Shown here: positions 1 to 7,390 of the stretch, piece after piece
How the letters are laid out: each line of letters starts with the position of its first letter
Numbering within the stretch: position 1 is the stretch's first letter
NCBI RefSeq assembly: GCF_000185305.1
Contig: NZ_GL622200.1
Span: forward strand, 384,216 to 448,215
Source of the DNA: Aggregatibacter segnis ATCC 33393
GTDB taxonomy: Bacteria; Pseudomonadota; Gammaproteobacteria; Enterobacterales; Pasteurellaceae
Length of the DNA: 64,000 nt
Reading direction: 5' to 3'
The notes under the pieces: generated by a model
The model's database searches: none
Seen by the model: only the letters and a program-made list of their open reading frames with translations
Told to the model about the DNA's origin: nothing
Program-made: the position numbers and the translations under genes

Positions 1-891
1 TGCGATAACGGTGCGGAAGATATCGTCAATATGCTACTGGCGGAATGTAAAAAATACGGCGTAGAGATTGCCTTAAGACAAAGCATTTCTGCTGTGGCAA
101 AAACGGAAAACGGATTTTCTGTCGTGGCAAACGGCGAAACGTTGTATTGCACTCATTTAGTTGTCGCAACGGGCGGTTTGTCTATGCCGGGTTTAGGGGC
201 GACGCCTTTCGGTTATCAAATTGCCGAGCAATTCGGCATTAGTGTGATTGCGCCACGGGCAAGTTTGGTGCCTTTTACTTGGCGTGAGTGCGATAAGTTT
301 TATGCCGTGTTATCCGGCATTTCCTTGGATGTCGCTGCGACCAATCAACACAAAACCTTTACCCACCAAATGCTGTTTACTCATCGCGGTTTATCCGGAC
401 CGGCGATTTTGCAAATTTCCAACTATTGGCAACCGGGTGAAAGTATTCATCTTGATTTATTGCCTTATAACGATATTCGTCATCATTTAAACGAACTGCG
501 CCAATCTTCACCGAAATTACAGTTAAAAACCGTATTAAGCCGTTTATTACCCAAAAAATTGGTAGAATTATGGCTTGCTCAGGGGTTTATACAAGACGAA
601 GCCATTGCCCAATTAAGTAAAGTGCGGTTAGAAAATTTGGTGAATTTAATCCACCACTGGCAGTTTGTGCCGAATGGCACGGAAGGGTATCGCACCGCAG
701 AAGTGACTATGGGGGGCGTGGATACCCATGAAATTTCGTCCAAAACCATGGAAAGCAATAAAGTACAAGGCTTGTATTTTATCGGGGAAGTGTTAGACGT
801 TGCCGGCTGGCTTGGCGGCTACAACTTCCAGTGGGCATGGAGTTCCGCTTATGCTTGTGCGCAGGGGATTGCGGCAAAATTAACAGAATAA
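1..891 (+). CDS. NAD(P)/FAD-dependent oxidoreductase, HI0933/YhiN family (5' truncated by window edge)
   Basis: The reading frame is open from the first base of the window, so the gene starts upstream. The visible part is the last 296 residues of a protein usually near 400. The segment ATGGLSMPGLGATPFGY near residues 55-72 matches the family's internal glycine-rich stretch. The C-terminal GEVLDVAGWLGGYNFQWAWS is the typical FAD-contacting tail, so the missing part should hold the N-terminal GxGxxG dinucleotide fold. The family is widespread and poorly characterised: flavin binding is well supported, the substrate is unknown. It ends in TAA and no gene follows closely. Confidence 0.85.
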   Translation, partial: CDNGAEDIVNMLLAECKKYGVEIALRQSISAVAKTENGFSVVANGETLYCTHLVVATGGLSMPGLGATPFGYQIAEQFGISVIAPRASLVPFTWRECDKFYAVLSGISLDVAATNQHKTFTHQMLFTHRGLSGPAILQISNYWQPGESIHLDLLPYNDIRHHLNELRQSSPKLQLKTVLSRLLPKKLVELWLAQGFIQDEAIAQLSKVRLENLVNLIHHWQFVPNGTEGYRTAEVTMGGVDTHEISSKTMESNKVQGLYFIGEVLDVAGWLGGYNFQWAWSSAYACAQGIAAKLTE

Positions 892-1134
892 GCTTGTGCC
901 ATTTCAAGTACGGTCATAAAAAACAATGTTTTTGAATTTCGTAACATTCATCATCAGCGTTTCTGAATAGGTTTGAATGTTTATTCATGGATAAATTTTC
1001 ACCTCAGTTTCTCTCATCAAAAATAATCTTAGATTGCATTGAGCTTCTTCCTGAAATTCATTGGCATAGCTTTCGTTCACTTCGGTGGATTTATGTTAAG
1101 TTTAACTTCCAATCTAATTTAAGGAGTCTTCTGG

Positions 1135-1557
1135 ATGAAGCATCTTATCGCGACTGCGGTGCTTTCTTGCAGCGCAATGGCTTATGCCAACACCTCTTTA
1201 CCTAATTACAATACTGATTCTCATCTGTATGAATTCACCCAAACTTACGACTTAATTGCGCCGAAAGGTTCACAAGGTCAAGCAAATTTGTGGGTGCCGT
1301 TACCATTTAACGGAGAGTATCAACAAGTCAAATCCATTCAATTTGAAGGCAATTATTTGGATGCCTATGTGACATAAAACAACAAATACGGTGCGAAAAC
1401 CTTGTTTGCTACATGGGATAAAGACGCGCAAAAACGTGATTTGAAAGTGACCATGGTGATTGAAACCAAAGATCGCGAACCGATGGTAAAAGGCGCTTTG
1501 GATAACTACATGCCACCGAAAGACATTCAGTATTCCGTCGATGTACACATAAATTAA
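1135..1557 (+). pseudogene. Transglutaminase-like secreted protein, broken remnant
   Basis: A start with a good Shine-Dalgarno (AAGGAG at about 1121) opens a signal peptide (MKHLIATAVLSCSAMAYA) and a mature N-terminus rich in Asn and Tyr. The frame stops at a TAA (1375-1377) and then continues in the same frame for 59 sense codons to 1557. The continuation (FATWDKDAQKRDLKVTMVIE) reads like ordinary secreted protein. From memory of the family, the residue at the stop is usually Tyr, one base from TAA. The remaining length, about 140 codons, is roughly half of a full-length periplasmic transglutaminase-like protein, and no catalytic Cys-His-Asp domain follows. I infer a nonsense mutation plus loss of the 3' half. 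The family assignment is from pattern recognition only. Confidence 0.55.
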
Positions 1558-1591
1558 ATTACACGGCAGAAATCGTTCGATAAAAATAAAG

Positions 1592-1613
1592 GGCTATTTT
1601 AAATAGCCTTTTT
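1592..1613. terminator. Rho-independent terminator, probably bidirectional
   Basis: GGCTATTT and AAATAGCC form an 8-bp stem around a single T, followed by a T run on the + strand. It sits between the broken transglutaminase-like gene and the 3' end of rdgC and could end transcription from both sides. Confidence 0.65.
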
Positions 1614-1655
1614 GTTCTTGTTATTTCTATAAGCAGCGAGTTAATTCACTGTGAA

Positions 1656-2576
1656 TTACAACCGCTCTTTTTCTCCGCCGAAATCGTGCAATAGATTTTC
1701 TGTGAGTTGACTTAAAATACCGGTCATTAATACAAAATCCGCATCGAAACGTTGGGCATAGTCTTCTTTCAAAATATCGTCATTTTTTTCTCGAATCTGA
1801 TCGGCAAATTTTAAGCGTTTCAGGCTGCAATCTTCGTTTAACACAAATGACAGACGCTCTTCCCATTCCAGTGCCAGTTTGGTGACGAACTTTGAATGGA
1901 CTAAAGAGAGAATCTCTTCGCTATCTAACGCTTGCTGTTTGCAACGAATCACAGCGTTCGTTTGGCTATCGCGTAATTCAGCTTCTTCCAATGGCACAAG
2001 CCATTCCGGCGTATTTTCTTGGGCGATCCAGTTTTGCATGATAAGTGCCGGTTCATTGGCGAAAGTCAGTGGCACCACAGGCAGCGAACCCAATGATTTA
2101 CGTAACATCGCAAGCACCTCTTCAGCGCGTTTAGCCGAGGCTGCATCCACATAAATCAAATTATTTTCTGTATCAATCCAAATCGCAGTTTGTTGATATT
2201 TACTGAATGCGCGAGGTAATAAGGTTGCAATCACATCGTCTTTTAAGGTTTGTTTTTCTACTTTTTTCAGCTTACGATTTTCCGCCTGTTCGAGTTTTTC
2301 CACACGTGCGTCTAATTCACGTTTTACCACATGAGAGGGTAAAATTTTCTCTTCTTTTTGGGCGAGCAATAAAATCTGCTTCCCGACAGCAAAATATAAA
2401 AGTTCGCTGCCTTTGAGCGGTTTAGACCAACCAAATTTGCTTTGTTCCGATTGGTGGCAAGGGTGATATTGATTGTTTCCAAGGGCGGTGGAGAGGGTTT
2501 GTGCCGACCAATCAAGGGATTTAGTTAGGCGGTAAATCATGGCGTTTTTGAACCAAAATTGAAATCTATAATTCAT
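1656..2576 (-). CDS. rdgC: Recombination-associated protein RdgC, with a replaced start
   Basis: RdgC is a ring-shaped, non-specific DNA-binding protein that limits RecA-mediated recombination on the nucleoid. At 306 residues it has the normal family length. Recognisable blocks are WFKNAMIYRL at the N-terminus, KILPSHVVKREL, LLPRAFSKYQQTAIWID, LRKSLGSLPVVPL and QRFDADFVLMTG near the C-terminus. The family normally begins Met-x-Trp-Phe-Lys-Asn; here six residues (MNYRFQ) precede FWFKN. The start used has a GGAT Shine-Dalgarno about 8 bases upstream. The bases encoding FWFKN coincide with one copy of the 13-bp repeat that bounds the integrated element, so the present start, ribosome-binding site and promoter region appear to be supplied by the element. 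Confidence 0.93.
   Translation of the reverse strand: MNYRFQFWFKNAMIYRLTKSLDWSAQTLSTALGNNQYHPCHQSEQSKFGWSKPLKGSELLYFAVGKQILLLAQKEEKILPSHVVKRELDARVEKLEQAENRKLKKVEKQTLKDDVIATLLPRAFSKYQQTAIWIDTENNLIYVDAASAKRAEEVLAMLRKSLGSLPVVPLTFANEPALIMQNWIAQENTPEWLVPLEEAELRDSQTNAVIRCKQQALDSEEILSLVHSKFVTKLALEWEERLSFVLNEDCSLKRLKFADQIREKNDDILKEDYAQRFDADFVLMTGILSQLTENLLHDFGGEKERL
2545..2557. repeat. Putative attL core (13-bp direct repeat, left copy)
   Basis: TTTTTGAACCAAA, identical to 7463-7475. On the coding strand of rdgC it is the stretch encoding the conserved N-terminal WFKN. Position and exact identity support a site-specific crossover here, although a 13-mer match alone would be modest evidence. Confidence 0.7.
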
Positions 2577-2627
2577 GATAATTCATCCTGTATAATTTTC
2601 ATCTTAAATCAATAATTTACTTATTTT

Positions 2628-2656
2628 TTGACACTGTTTATAATTCATAGTGTATC
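2628..2656 (+). promoter_or_regulatory. Candidate promoter for the integrase gene
   Basis: A consensus TTGACA at 2628-2633 is followed 17 bases later by TGTATC, or 19 bases later by TATCAT. The -35 is perfect and either -10 is imperfect. It points toward the integrase start at 2767, leaving a leader of about 105 bases. Confidence 0.3.
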
Positions 2657-2670
2657 ATCATATTTCAAAA

Positions 2671-2728
2671 TTTTAGTAACCATAATAGTAACTCATTGCA
2701 AAAAGGATAAAATTTTTGGTTACTAAAA
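2671..2728. repeat. Inverted 12-bp repeat, candidate integrase arm sites
   Basis: TTTTAGTAACCA at 2671-2682 and its exact reverse complement at 2717-2728 flank a 34-base spacer. A third copy in direct orientation lies at 7391-7402 near the other end. Repeats at both ends of an integrated element, next to the integrase gene, fit arm-type integrase sites; they could instead be operators. Confidence 0.5.
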
Positions 2729-2766
2729 TACATTAATGTTCATTTTCTATACGTAAATGGTGTGTT

Positions 2767-3978
2767 ATGGCTAAAAAAGTAAAACCACTCGTTGATACAG
2801 AAATCAAAAAAGCAAAAGCATCTGATAAACCATATACATTAACAGATGGCTATGGGTTATTTTTAATCATTTCACCAACAGGCTCAAAATCTTGGCGATT
2901 CAATTATTATAGACCTTTAACAAAAAAACGAGCAAAAATTGCTTTAGGCGTATATCCAGCAATCACATTATCAAAAGCAAGAGAATTACGAGAACAATAT
3001 CGTCAATTACTTGCTCTCAAGATTGATCCCCAAGAACACATAAAACAAAACGAGTTGTTGCAACTACAGCGACAACAAAACACATTTTTTGCTATTGCAA
3101 CACAATGGAAGCAAAAAAAAGTTTCTGAAATCAAGGAAGCAACACTTAAAAGCCGTTGGCGAACAATTGAAAAATATGTATTTCCATATTTAGGTGATAA
3201 TCCTATTGCTGACATTACACCACAACAGTTACATGATATTGCTATGCCATTATTTGAACGCGGTGTTTCTCATACCGGGAAGCTTGTAATTGCACTTGTA
3301 AATGAAATTATGGGCTTTGCTGTTAATAAAGGTGTAATTGAATTTAATAAATGCGTAAACGTATCAAAAGCGTTCAATGTAAATAGAACAACGCATCATC
3401 CAACAATTCGCCCAGAACAACTTCCCGAATTTATGTCTGCGTTACGTAATTCTCATATAGATCTAATGGTGAAATATCTAATTGAGTTTTCACTTTTGAC
3501 GATGACAAGACCAAGTGAAGCTGCAAATGCACTATGGGATGAAATTGATTTTGAAAAATCATTATGGAATATTCCTGCTGAGCGCATGAAAATGAAAAAA
3601 GCCTTTACTGTTCCGTTGTCGCCACAAGTGCTTAAAATACTTAATAAGCTAAAAAATATTTCAGGTCGTAGTCGTTTTATTTTTCAAAGCCAACGTTACC
3701 CTGAAAGATCATTACATTCAAGCTCTGCAAATGCAGCAATTAAACGAGTCGGTTATAAAGATCAATTAACATCACATGGATTACGTTCTATCGCAAGCAC
3801 CTATCTTAGCGAAACATTTACCGAAATGAATCTAGAAATTCTTGAAGCTTGTCTTTCTCATCAAAGCAAAAACCAAGTTCGTAATGCCTACAATCGCTCA
3901 ACCTATCTTGAACAACGGAAACTATTAATGAATGCTTGGGGAAATTTTGTTGAGGAATGTATGAAAAAAAGTATCTAA
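2767..3978 (+). CDS. int: Tyrosine recombinase, P4-type integrase
   Basis: Cuts and rejoins att sites to insert and excise the element. The 403-residue protein has the usual three parts: an N-terminal arm-binding domain of the DUF4102 type (about 5-95, with LTDGYGLFLIISPTGSKSWR), a core-binding domain (about 105-195) and a catalytic domain (about 215-390). Catalytic residues are visible: Arg248 in TMTRPSEA, His337 and Arg340 in SHGLR, His365 in CLSHQ and the nucleophile Tyr375 in RNAYNRS. Length and all key residues are intact, so it should be active even though other element genes are broken. It is convergent with the XRE repressor gene, with a strong hairpin between them. P4-type integrases usually target tRNA genes; none is visible here, and the apparent target is the rdgC start. 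Confidence 0.95.
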   Translation: MAKKVKPLVDTEIKKAKASDKPYTLTDGYGLFLIISPTGSKSWRFNYYRPLTKKRAKIALGVYPAITLSKARELREQYRQLLALKIDPQEHIKQNELLQLQRQQNTFFAIATQWKQKKVSEIKEATLKSRWRTIEKYVFPYLGDNPIADITPQQLHDIAMPLFERGVSHTGKLVIALVNEIMGFAVNKGVIEFNKCVNVSKAFNVNRTTHHPTIRPEQLPEFMSALRNSHIDLMVKYLIEFSLLTMTRPSEAANALWDEIDFEKSLWNIPAERMKMKKAFTVPLSPQVLKILNKLKNISGRSRFIFQSQRYPERSLHSSSANAAIKRVGYKDQLTSHGLRSIASTYLSETFTEMNLEILEACLSHQSKNQVRNAYNRSTYLEQRKLLMNAWGNFVEECMKKSI

Positions 3979-4012
3979 AAATAAAGGGAATCAACATTGA
4001 TTCCCTTTATTT
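3979..4012. terminator. Bidirectional terminator between integrase and repressor
   Basis: AAATAAAGGGAATCAA (3979-3994) pairs perfectly with TTGATTCCCTTTATTT (3997-4012), a near loop-less 15-16 bp stem with A/T runs on both sides. It separates two convergent genes. Confidence 0.8.
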
Positions 4013-4014
4013 AC

Positions 4015-4437
4015 CTACCCTTTCTTCAATAACGCTACCATTTCTCTAAGTAGCTTTATTTCATTATCTTTTTGCTCTACTAACTTGTTCAAAAAGCCTT
4101 CTTTTTCTTCCAATAATTGCTGACAATGCGATAACGATAATTTGAGTTTTTCAATCTCAATCAATAGAGATTTCTCATTGTCTCCCTGAAATGATGAACC
4201 AAAATGAGAATTCTCATTGAATTGAACGAAGACATTTCGTTCACCAGAATTAATCAATTCAACAATATCTATATCTAAAATCTGTGCAATTTGCTCTAAC
4301 TTATCCAGATGTAATTTCGTTTCGCCACGTTCAATTTTTGCATAGCCATTCAATGACATACTCATTTTTTCAGCCATTTCTTCTTGTGACCAATGCTTGG
4401 TTTCACGCAGTTTTCTAATTTTTTCATGTACGTTCAT
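4015..4437 (-). CDS. XRE-family transcriptional regulator (element repressor)
   Basis: A 140-residue DNA-binding protein with an N-terminal Cro/C1-type helix-turn-helix at about residues 6-60 (WSQEEMAEKMSMSLNGYAKIERGE, quoted only in part: SQEEMAEKMSMSLNGYAKI). A C-terminal coiled coil at about 85-138, rich in Glu, Lys and Leu, probably dimerises it. The ATG at 4435-4437 is chosen because the longer frame would need a TTG; AGGT lies about 8 bases upstream of the ATG. It ends in TAG. It is divergent from the two-gene cargo at 4600, and a palindrome, GTGTA-aat-TACAC, lies just upstream of its start. I infer that it controls the cargo and itself, as such repressors do in phages and integrative elements. 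Confidence 0.88.
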   Translation of the reverse strand: MNVHEKIRKLRETKHWSQEEMAEKMSMSLNGYAKIERGETKLHLDKLEQIAQILDIDIVELINSGERNVFVQFNENSHFGSSFQGDNEKSLLIEIEKLKLSLSHCQQLLEEKEGFLNKLVEQKDNEIKLLREMVALLKKG

Positions 4438-4456
4438 GCTCAATACCTACAATTTG

Positions 4457-4469
4457 GTGTAAATTACAC
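4457..4469. promoter_or_regulatory. Probable repressor operator, GTGTAaatTACAC
   Basis: A perfect 5-bp inverted repeat with a 3-base centre sits about 20 bases upstream of the XRE gene start, in the divergent gap to the cargo genes. A second partial inverted repeat (CTAA-ca-TTAG) follows at about 4471-4480. Operator function is inferred from position and symmetry. Confidence 0.45.
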
Positions 4470-4599
4470 ACTAACATTAGTTAACAATATACACTGTTCG
4501 TTACTACACATCAAATATTCGACAATATATTATCATCACGTTTCACACATTCTGTGTGCTTATAAACCTAATGAAATCAATGACTAGTAGGAGACTAAC

Positions 4600-4941
4600 A
4601 TGAAAGCTCTTTCAATCGTAGCATTAATTTTTGCTGCTATTTCTATCTTTATTCCTGTAATTGGCTTGTACATTGCTATTCTTTGCAGCTTACTCGCTTT
4701 AATATCCTTTTATTCCCAACCTACATTATCAGGAATAACAATTGGTATTAATATTTTAAGCACTATTTTCTTATCTCCTAGTTTAGCATTACAAGCTGGC
4801 ATGGCTGAGGGAAATACTTCAGGTGGTGGTTCTCAAATTCTTGGGTTTTACATAGGAATTCATGTAATATGTCTAGTTGTTGGATTCTTATTGATTATTT
4901 TGAGAAAAATATTCTCTAAGAAAAAAGTGATAACAGAATAA
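4600..4941 (+). CDS. Small integral membrane protein, element cargo, function unknown
   Basis: 113 residues with an AGGAG ribosome-binding site 6-7 bases before the ATG. The hydrophobic profile suggests two close transmembrane segments in the first 40 residues, a third near 45-65, and another near 83-105 (IGIHVICLVVGFLLIIL), then a short basic tail ending KKKVITE. A soluble loop (about 70-82) is rich in Gly and Ser. I do not recognise the family. It is followed 30 bases later by a secreted protein gene, forming a small operon divergent from the repressor. In such elements this slot often carries immunity or superinfection-exclusion genes, but nothing in the sequence proves that. Confidence 0.75.
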   Translation: MKALSIVALIFAAISIFIPVIGLYIAILCSLLALISFYSQPTLSGITIGINILSTIFLSPSLALQAGMAEGNTSGGGSQILGFYIGIHVICLVVGFLLIILRKIFSKKKVITE

Positions 4942-4971
4942 TATACTACATTATATTTATGAGGATGAAAT

Positions 4972-5322
4972 ATGATTAAAACCGTTTTCTCAATGCTTGT
5001 TTTAATGACCAACATTGCATACGCAGGAATACGAACTATTGAACTACCACCTGAACAATCAGGCTCAATACCAATGAAATGCGGTGATTATATTTATTTT
5101 GGAGAGAAACGCTCTCCATATGATGTATGCATGATTACAGGGCTTTTAAAAACATATGAAAAAGGTCAATGTATTTCTCGTGATGAATACAAACTTTTGA
5201 ACAAAGCGTGCAGCACTAAACCTGACAATGTTTCACAAGCCTACAAAATGAGAGATTCATCTTACTATGTTGAATACTCACCGGAAACTGATGGTTTTGT
5301 GCCAATGAGTGGTGAAAACTAA
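4972..5322 (+). CDS. Small secreted four-cysteine protein, element cargo, function unknown
   Basis: 116 residues with a GAGGAT Shine-Dalgarno. An N-terminal signal peptide (MIKTVFSMLVLMTNIAYA) ends in a plausible AYA cleavage site, leaving a mature domain of about 98 residues. There are four Cys in the mature part (in MKCGDY, DVCMIT, GQCISR and KACST), suggesting two disulphides in the periplasm or outside the cell. No lipobox is present. No family is recognised. Transcription very likely continues from the membrane protein gene upstream and stops at the hairpin just downstream. Confidence 0.75.
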   Translation: MIKTVFSMLVLMTNIAYAGIRTIELPPEQSGSIPMKCGDYIYFGEKRSPYDVCMITGLLKTYEKGQCISRDEYKLLNKACSTKPDNVSQAYKMRDSSYYVEYSPETDGFVPMSGEN

Positions 5323-5331
5323 AATCATCAT

Positions 5332-5357
5332 AAAGAGCTCTAAAATGAGCTCTTTTT
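5332..5357 (+). terminator. Terminator after the two-gene cargo
   Basis: AAAGAGCTC and GAGCTCTTT form a 9-bp stem with a 6-base loop, followed by T residues. It closes the 4600-5322 operon. Confidence 0.8.
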
Positions 5358-5466
5358 CATTTTATGTATTACTAATAGGTTCTATCATTTCAATAAACTA
5401 AATGCATCTAGACATCATTTAGGATCATTCTAGCTTAAATTAAATACCTATATACATTGATCAAGC

Positions 5467-5673
5467 ATGATGAACTTAAAAATGATGAAAAAATTTCCAA
5501 ATTTTAAACCGCACTCTGATGCAGAAACTGAAGAATTACTTAGCTTGCTATTTAGAAAACTTGACGTTGATGAACTCATCTTTCTGTTACGTGTTTTACA
5601 ACGTGATATCCGTGAAAAATATACACTAACAAAAATAATAAAAAAAATTGTCAATTTAAAGTTAGATTTATAA
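5467..5673 (+). CDS. Short hypothetical protein
   Basis: A 68-residue frame beginning MMNLKMMKKF, followed by a charged helical body (ELLSLLFRKLDVDELIFLL) that looks like real protein. There is no clear Shine-Dalgarno, and several in-frame ATGs make the start uncertain. It lies between the cargo terminator and the AlpA-like gene on the same strand. The antisense frame of similar length over the same bases looks less protein-like. I do not recognise a family. Confidence 0.45.
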   Translation: MMNLKMMKKFPNFKPHSDAETEELLSLLFRKLDVDELIFLLRVLQRDIREKYTLTKIIKKIVNLKLDL

Positions 5674-5721
5674 ATTTCTGTGTTAAGCTCCTAAAAAATA
5701 TGTATAAAATAGGAGATCATA

Positions 5722-5907
5722 ATGCAAATATCAGATAATGTCGGCTACTACTTTACAATTAAAGAACTTCAAGAACGTTTACGTGTAAGTCGTTCAACCA
5801 TTTTACGTTTAATCGAATCTAAAAAATTATCATCTATTAAATTCGGAAGACAAGTTCGCATTCCAGAATCTTAGATTCTAAGTTATCTTGAAACTTGTAA
5901 AGTATAA
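5722..5907 (+). pseudogene. AlpA/excisionase-like HTH protein with an amber stop
   Basis: A good ribosome-binding site (AGGAG, about 6 bases before the ATG) opens a 50-codon frame reading YYFTIKELQERLRVSRSTIL and then RLIESKKLSSIKFGRQVRIP, the winged helix-turn-helix of the AlpA/excisionase (HTH_17) group. The frame then meets TAG at 5872-5874, but continues as ILSYLETCKV to TAA at 5905-5907. That is exactly how members of this group normally end, with a Glu or similar residue at the stop. I infer a single nonsense change removing the last helix. Such proteins activate the integrase promoter or direct excision, so loss would help trap the element. The shortened 50-residue form may keep some DNA binding. 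Confidence 0.7.
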
Positions 5908-5913
5908 AAAATA

Positions 5914-5937
5914 AGCCACCAAAATTGGTGGCTTTTT
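5914..5937. terminator. Bidirectional terminator between AlpA-like and Rep genes
   Basis: AGCCACCAA and TTGGTGGCT pair as a 9-bp stem with a 2-base loop. A T run follows on the + strand and an A run precedes it, so it can serve both convergent genes. Confidence 0.8.
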
Positions 5938-5939
5938 GT

Positions 5940-7016
5940 TTATGATTTATGATATCGCTTAAAACACATCTTTGCACTACCTTCCGATATTGATAATTGC
6001 TTTGATATTTCTCGCCATTTAAGACCTTTTGATCTTAATAACACAATTTGTTGATATTTACTTTCTAAATCTTTTTTAGAGCTCGTCCAACCAAATTCTT
6101 TAGCCCAACGATTTAAAGTGCTTAAACTAATACCAAATTGTTCAGCAATTTGCTTTAATGTCATGTCGGGTTTATTATTAGCAAACTGATTAAATAAAGT
6201 ATCTTTAATCAATTGTTGTTTCCGCCATCGTTTTTTAGAACGATTTGACTGAATTTGTTTGAATTCTGATTCAGAGAATCTTTCCCAAATCCACCGAGAT
6301 GAACTTTTAGCAATCCCTTTCAATTCTCGATACGGCAATGGTGGCTGCTGACATTGATTCAATTGCACTAATAATGAAAATAAATACTGATTAAATTGTT
6401 CTAGATTTTTATTTGAACGCTTAAATTGTAATACATAGCGATAACCAATTCGCTTAATCTTATTAAACAAATCACAGTTTCTACCTTCAGCATTATCATC
6501 AGCTTCTGTATTAAACAAAGAATAATCTGATAAATTAACAAAATCAGCTAAATAATCTAAACTATATGCAGGTACATTAAATACTATTGTTCGCCAAAAA
6601 TTTGAATTAGGATTTTTTGTAAATATACCTACGTAATGTTTGTCCTATTTCAATTTCTTAACATAGGCTCGCTGTATCTTTTTAAAATAACTTATTGGCT
6701 TAAATCGAGCATTTTTCGTATTACAAATCGGCGTTTCTAATGCATAAATGTAGTGACATCGACCATTTTCTGTATTTTGTACAACAATATTTGGGCTCGG
6801 AAGCCCTAAAAAGTCCCAGTCCATTGCTGAATTCTCTCGATCTAAATCAAACACCATAAACTTAATGAATAAATCATTAAATTGAATATACTTATGTGTT
6901 AATGCTACATCTTTATGATTTAACCATGTGCCGTTATTAAAATCATCTGTCTACTTGAGCTGAGCAGCTAAACTTTGATTAAAATCATCTAATGTATAAA
7001 TTTTACGATTCAACAT
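5940..7016 (-). pseudogene. Replication initiator/primase-type Rep protein with two amber stops
   Basis: The - strand from the ATG at 7014-7016 to 5940 is one frame of 358 codons interrupted only by TAG at codon 22 (6951-6953) and TAG at codon 124 (6645-6647). Between the stops it reads as continuous protein. The N-terminal part has FDLDRE and, about 35 residues on, GRCHYIYAL, matching the DxD and sxH motifs of archaeo-eukaryotic-type plasmid primases/replicases. A PriCT-1-like segment (LPYRELKGIAKSSSRWIW) follows near 225-245, and the C-terminal third has a helix-turn-helix (QIAEQFGISLSTLNRWAKEF). Both stops are one base from common sense codons. The probable function was initiation at the adjacent repeat-rich origin. 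It is dead unless the cell suppresses amber codons. The intact last 192 codons could still yield a DNA-binding fragment from a TTG start. Confidence 0.75.
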
Positions 7017-7188
7017 ATTTTCCCCTTAATCTGAATAACATTCATGCTATGCCATATCAGATACTATTAATAATTAGTAAAATATAACTAAGTAACAAAA
7101 TATTATCCCATATCAGATATTAATGATTTAGAAATAATTATAGAATGAAATAACATAATGTTTGATTACGTATAGCTACATATGATTG

Positions 7189-7223
7189 ATGTTCAATGTT
7201 TAATGTTCAATGTTCAATGTTCA
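7189..7223. repeat. Five tandem heptamers (iteron-like)
   Basis: ATGTTCA, ATGTTTA, ATGTTCA, ATGTTCA and ATGTTCA lie head to tail with no spacers. A position upstream of a Rep gene suggests initiator binding sites. Seven bases is short for an iteron, so slipped-strand expansion is the alternative. Confidence 0.5.
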
Positions 7224-7302
7224 ATCAAAAACCAGTTTACAATAAGATTTTGATTTAATAAGTTCAAATTGAAATTTTTTTAGATACATTCGATGATTTT
7301 TG

Positions 7303-7334
7303 GTGTATTGTGCAAAGTAGTCATAACAATACAC
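7303..7334. repeat. Perfect 9-bp inverted repeat in the origin-like region
   Basis: GTGTATTGT (7303-7311) and ACAATACAC (7326-7334) surround a 14-base loop. It has no T run, so it is unlikely to be a terminator; an origin hairpin or a protein site is more likely. Confidence 0.45.
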
Positions 7335-7390
7335 ATATCAATGATCAATTCTTAAACAGCTACAATGAGCATATCTTATTATGGTAACCA

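Noticed and set aside
987..1205. 72-codon + strand frame before the transglutaminase remnant
   Set aside because: It overlaps the well-supported signal peptide frame and has no ribosome-binding site.
2577..2766. A tRNA gene as the integration target
   Set aside because: No cloverleaf or CCA-type end is visible at either boundary. The repeat lies in the rdgC start instead.
4393..4587. A 64-codon + strand frame overlapping the repressor start
   Set aside because: It covers the operator region antisense to the repressor gene, with no Shine-Dalgarno and a composition unlike protein.
5448..5654. - strand frame antisense to the 68-residue ORF
   Set aside because: Its Ser/Phe/Ile/Lys-rich sequence looks like a complement artefact; the + strand frame is more protein-like.
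5722..7016. Amber codons as a recoded or suppressed genetic code in the element
   Set aside because: TAG ends normal host genes here (lptA, the first ABC gene) and the element's own repressor gene, so TAG is a real stop. Three nonsense mutations are the simpler reading.
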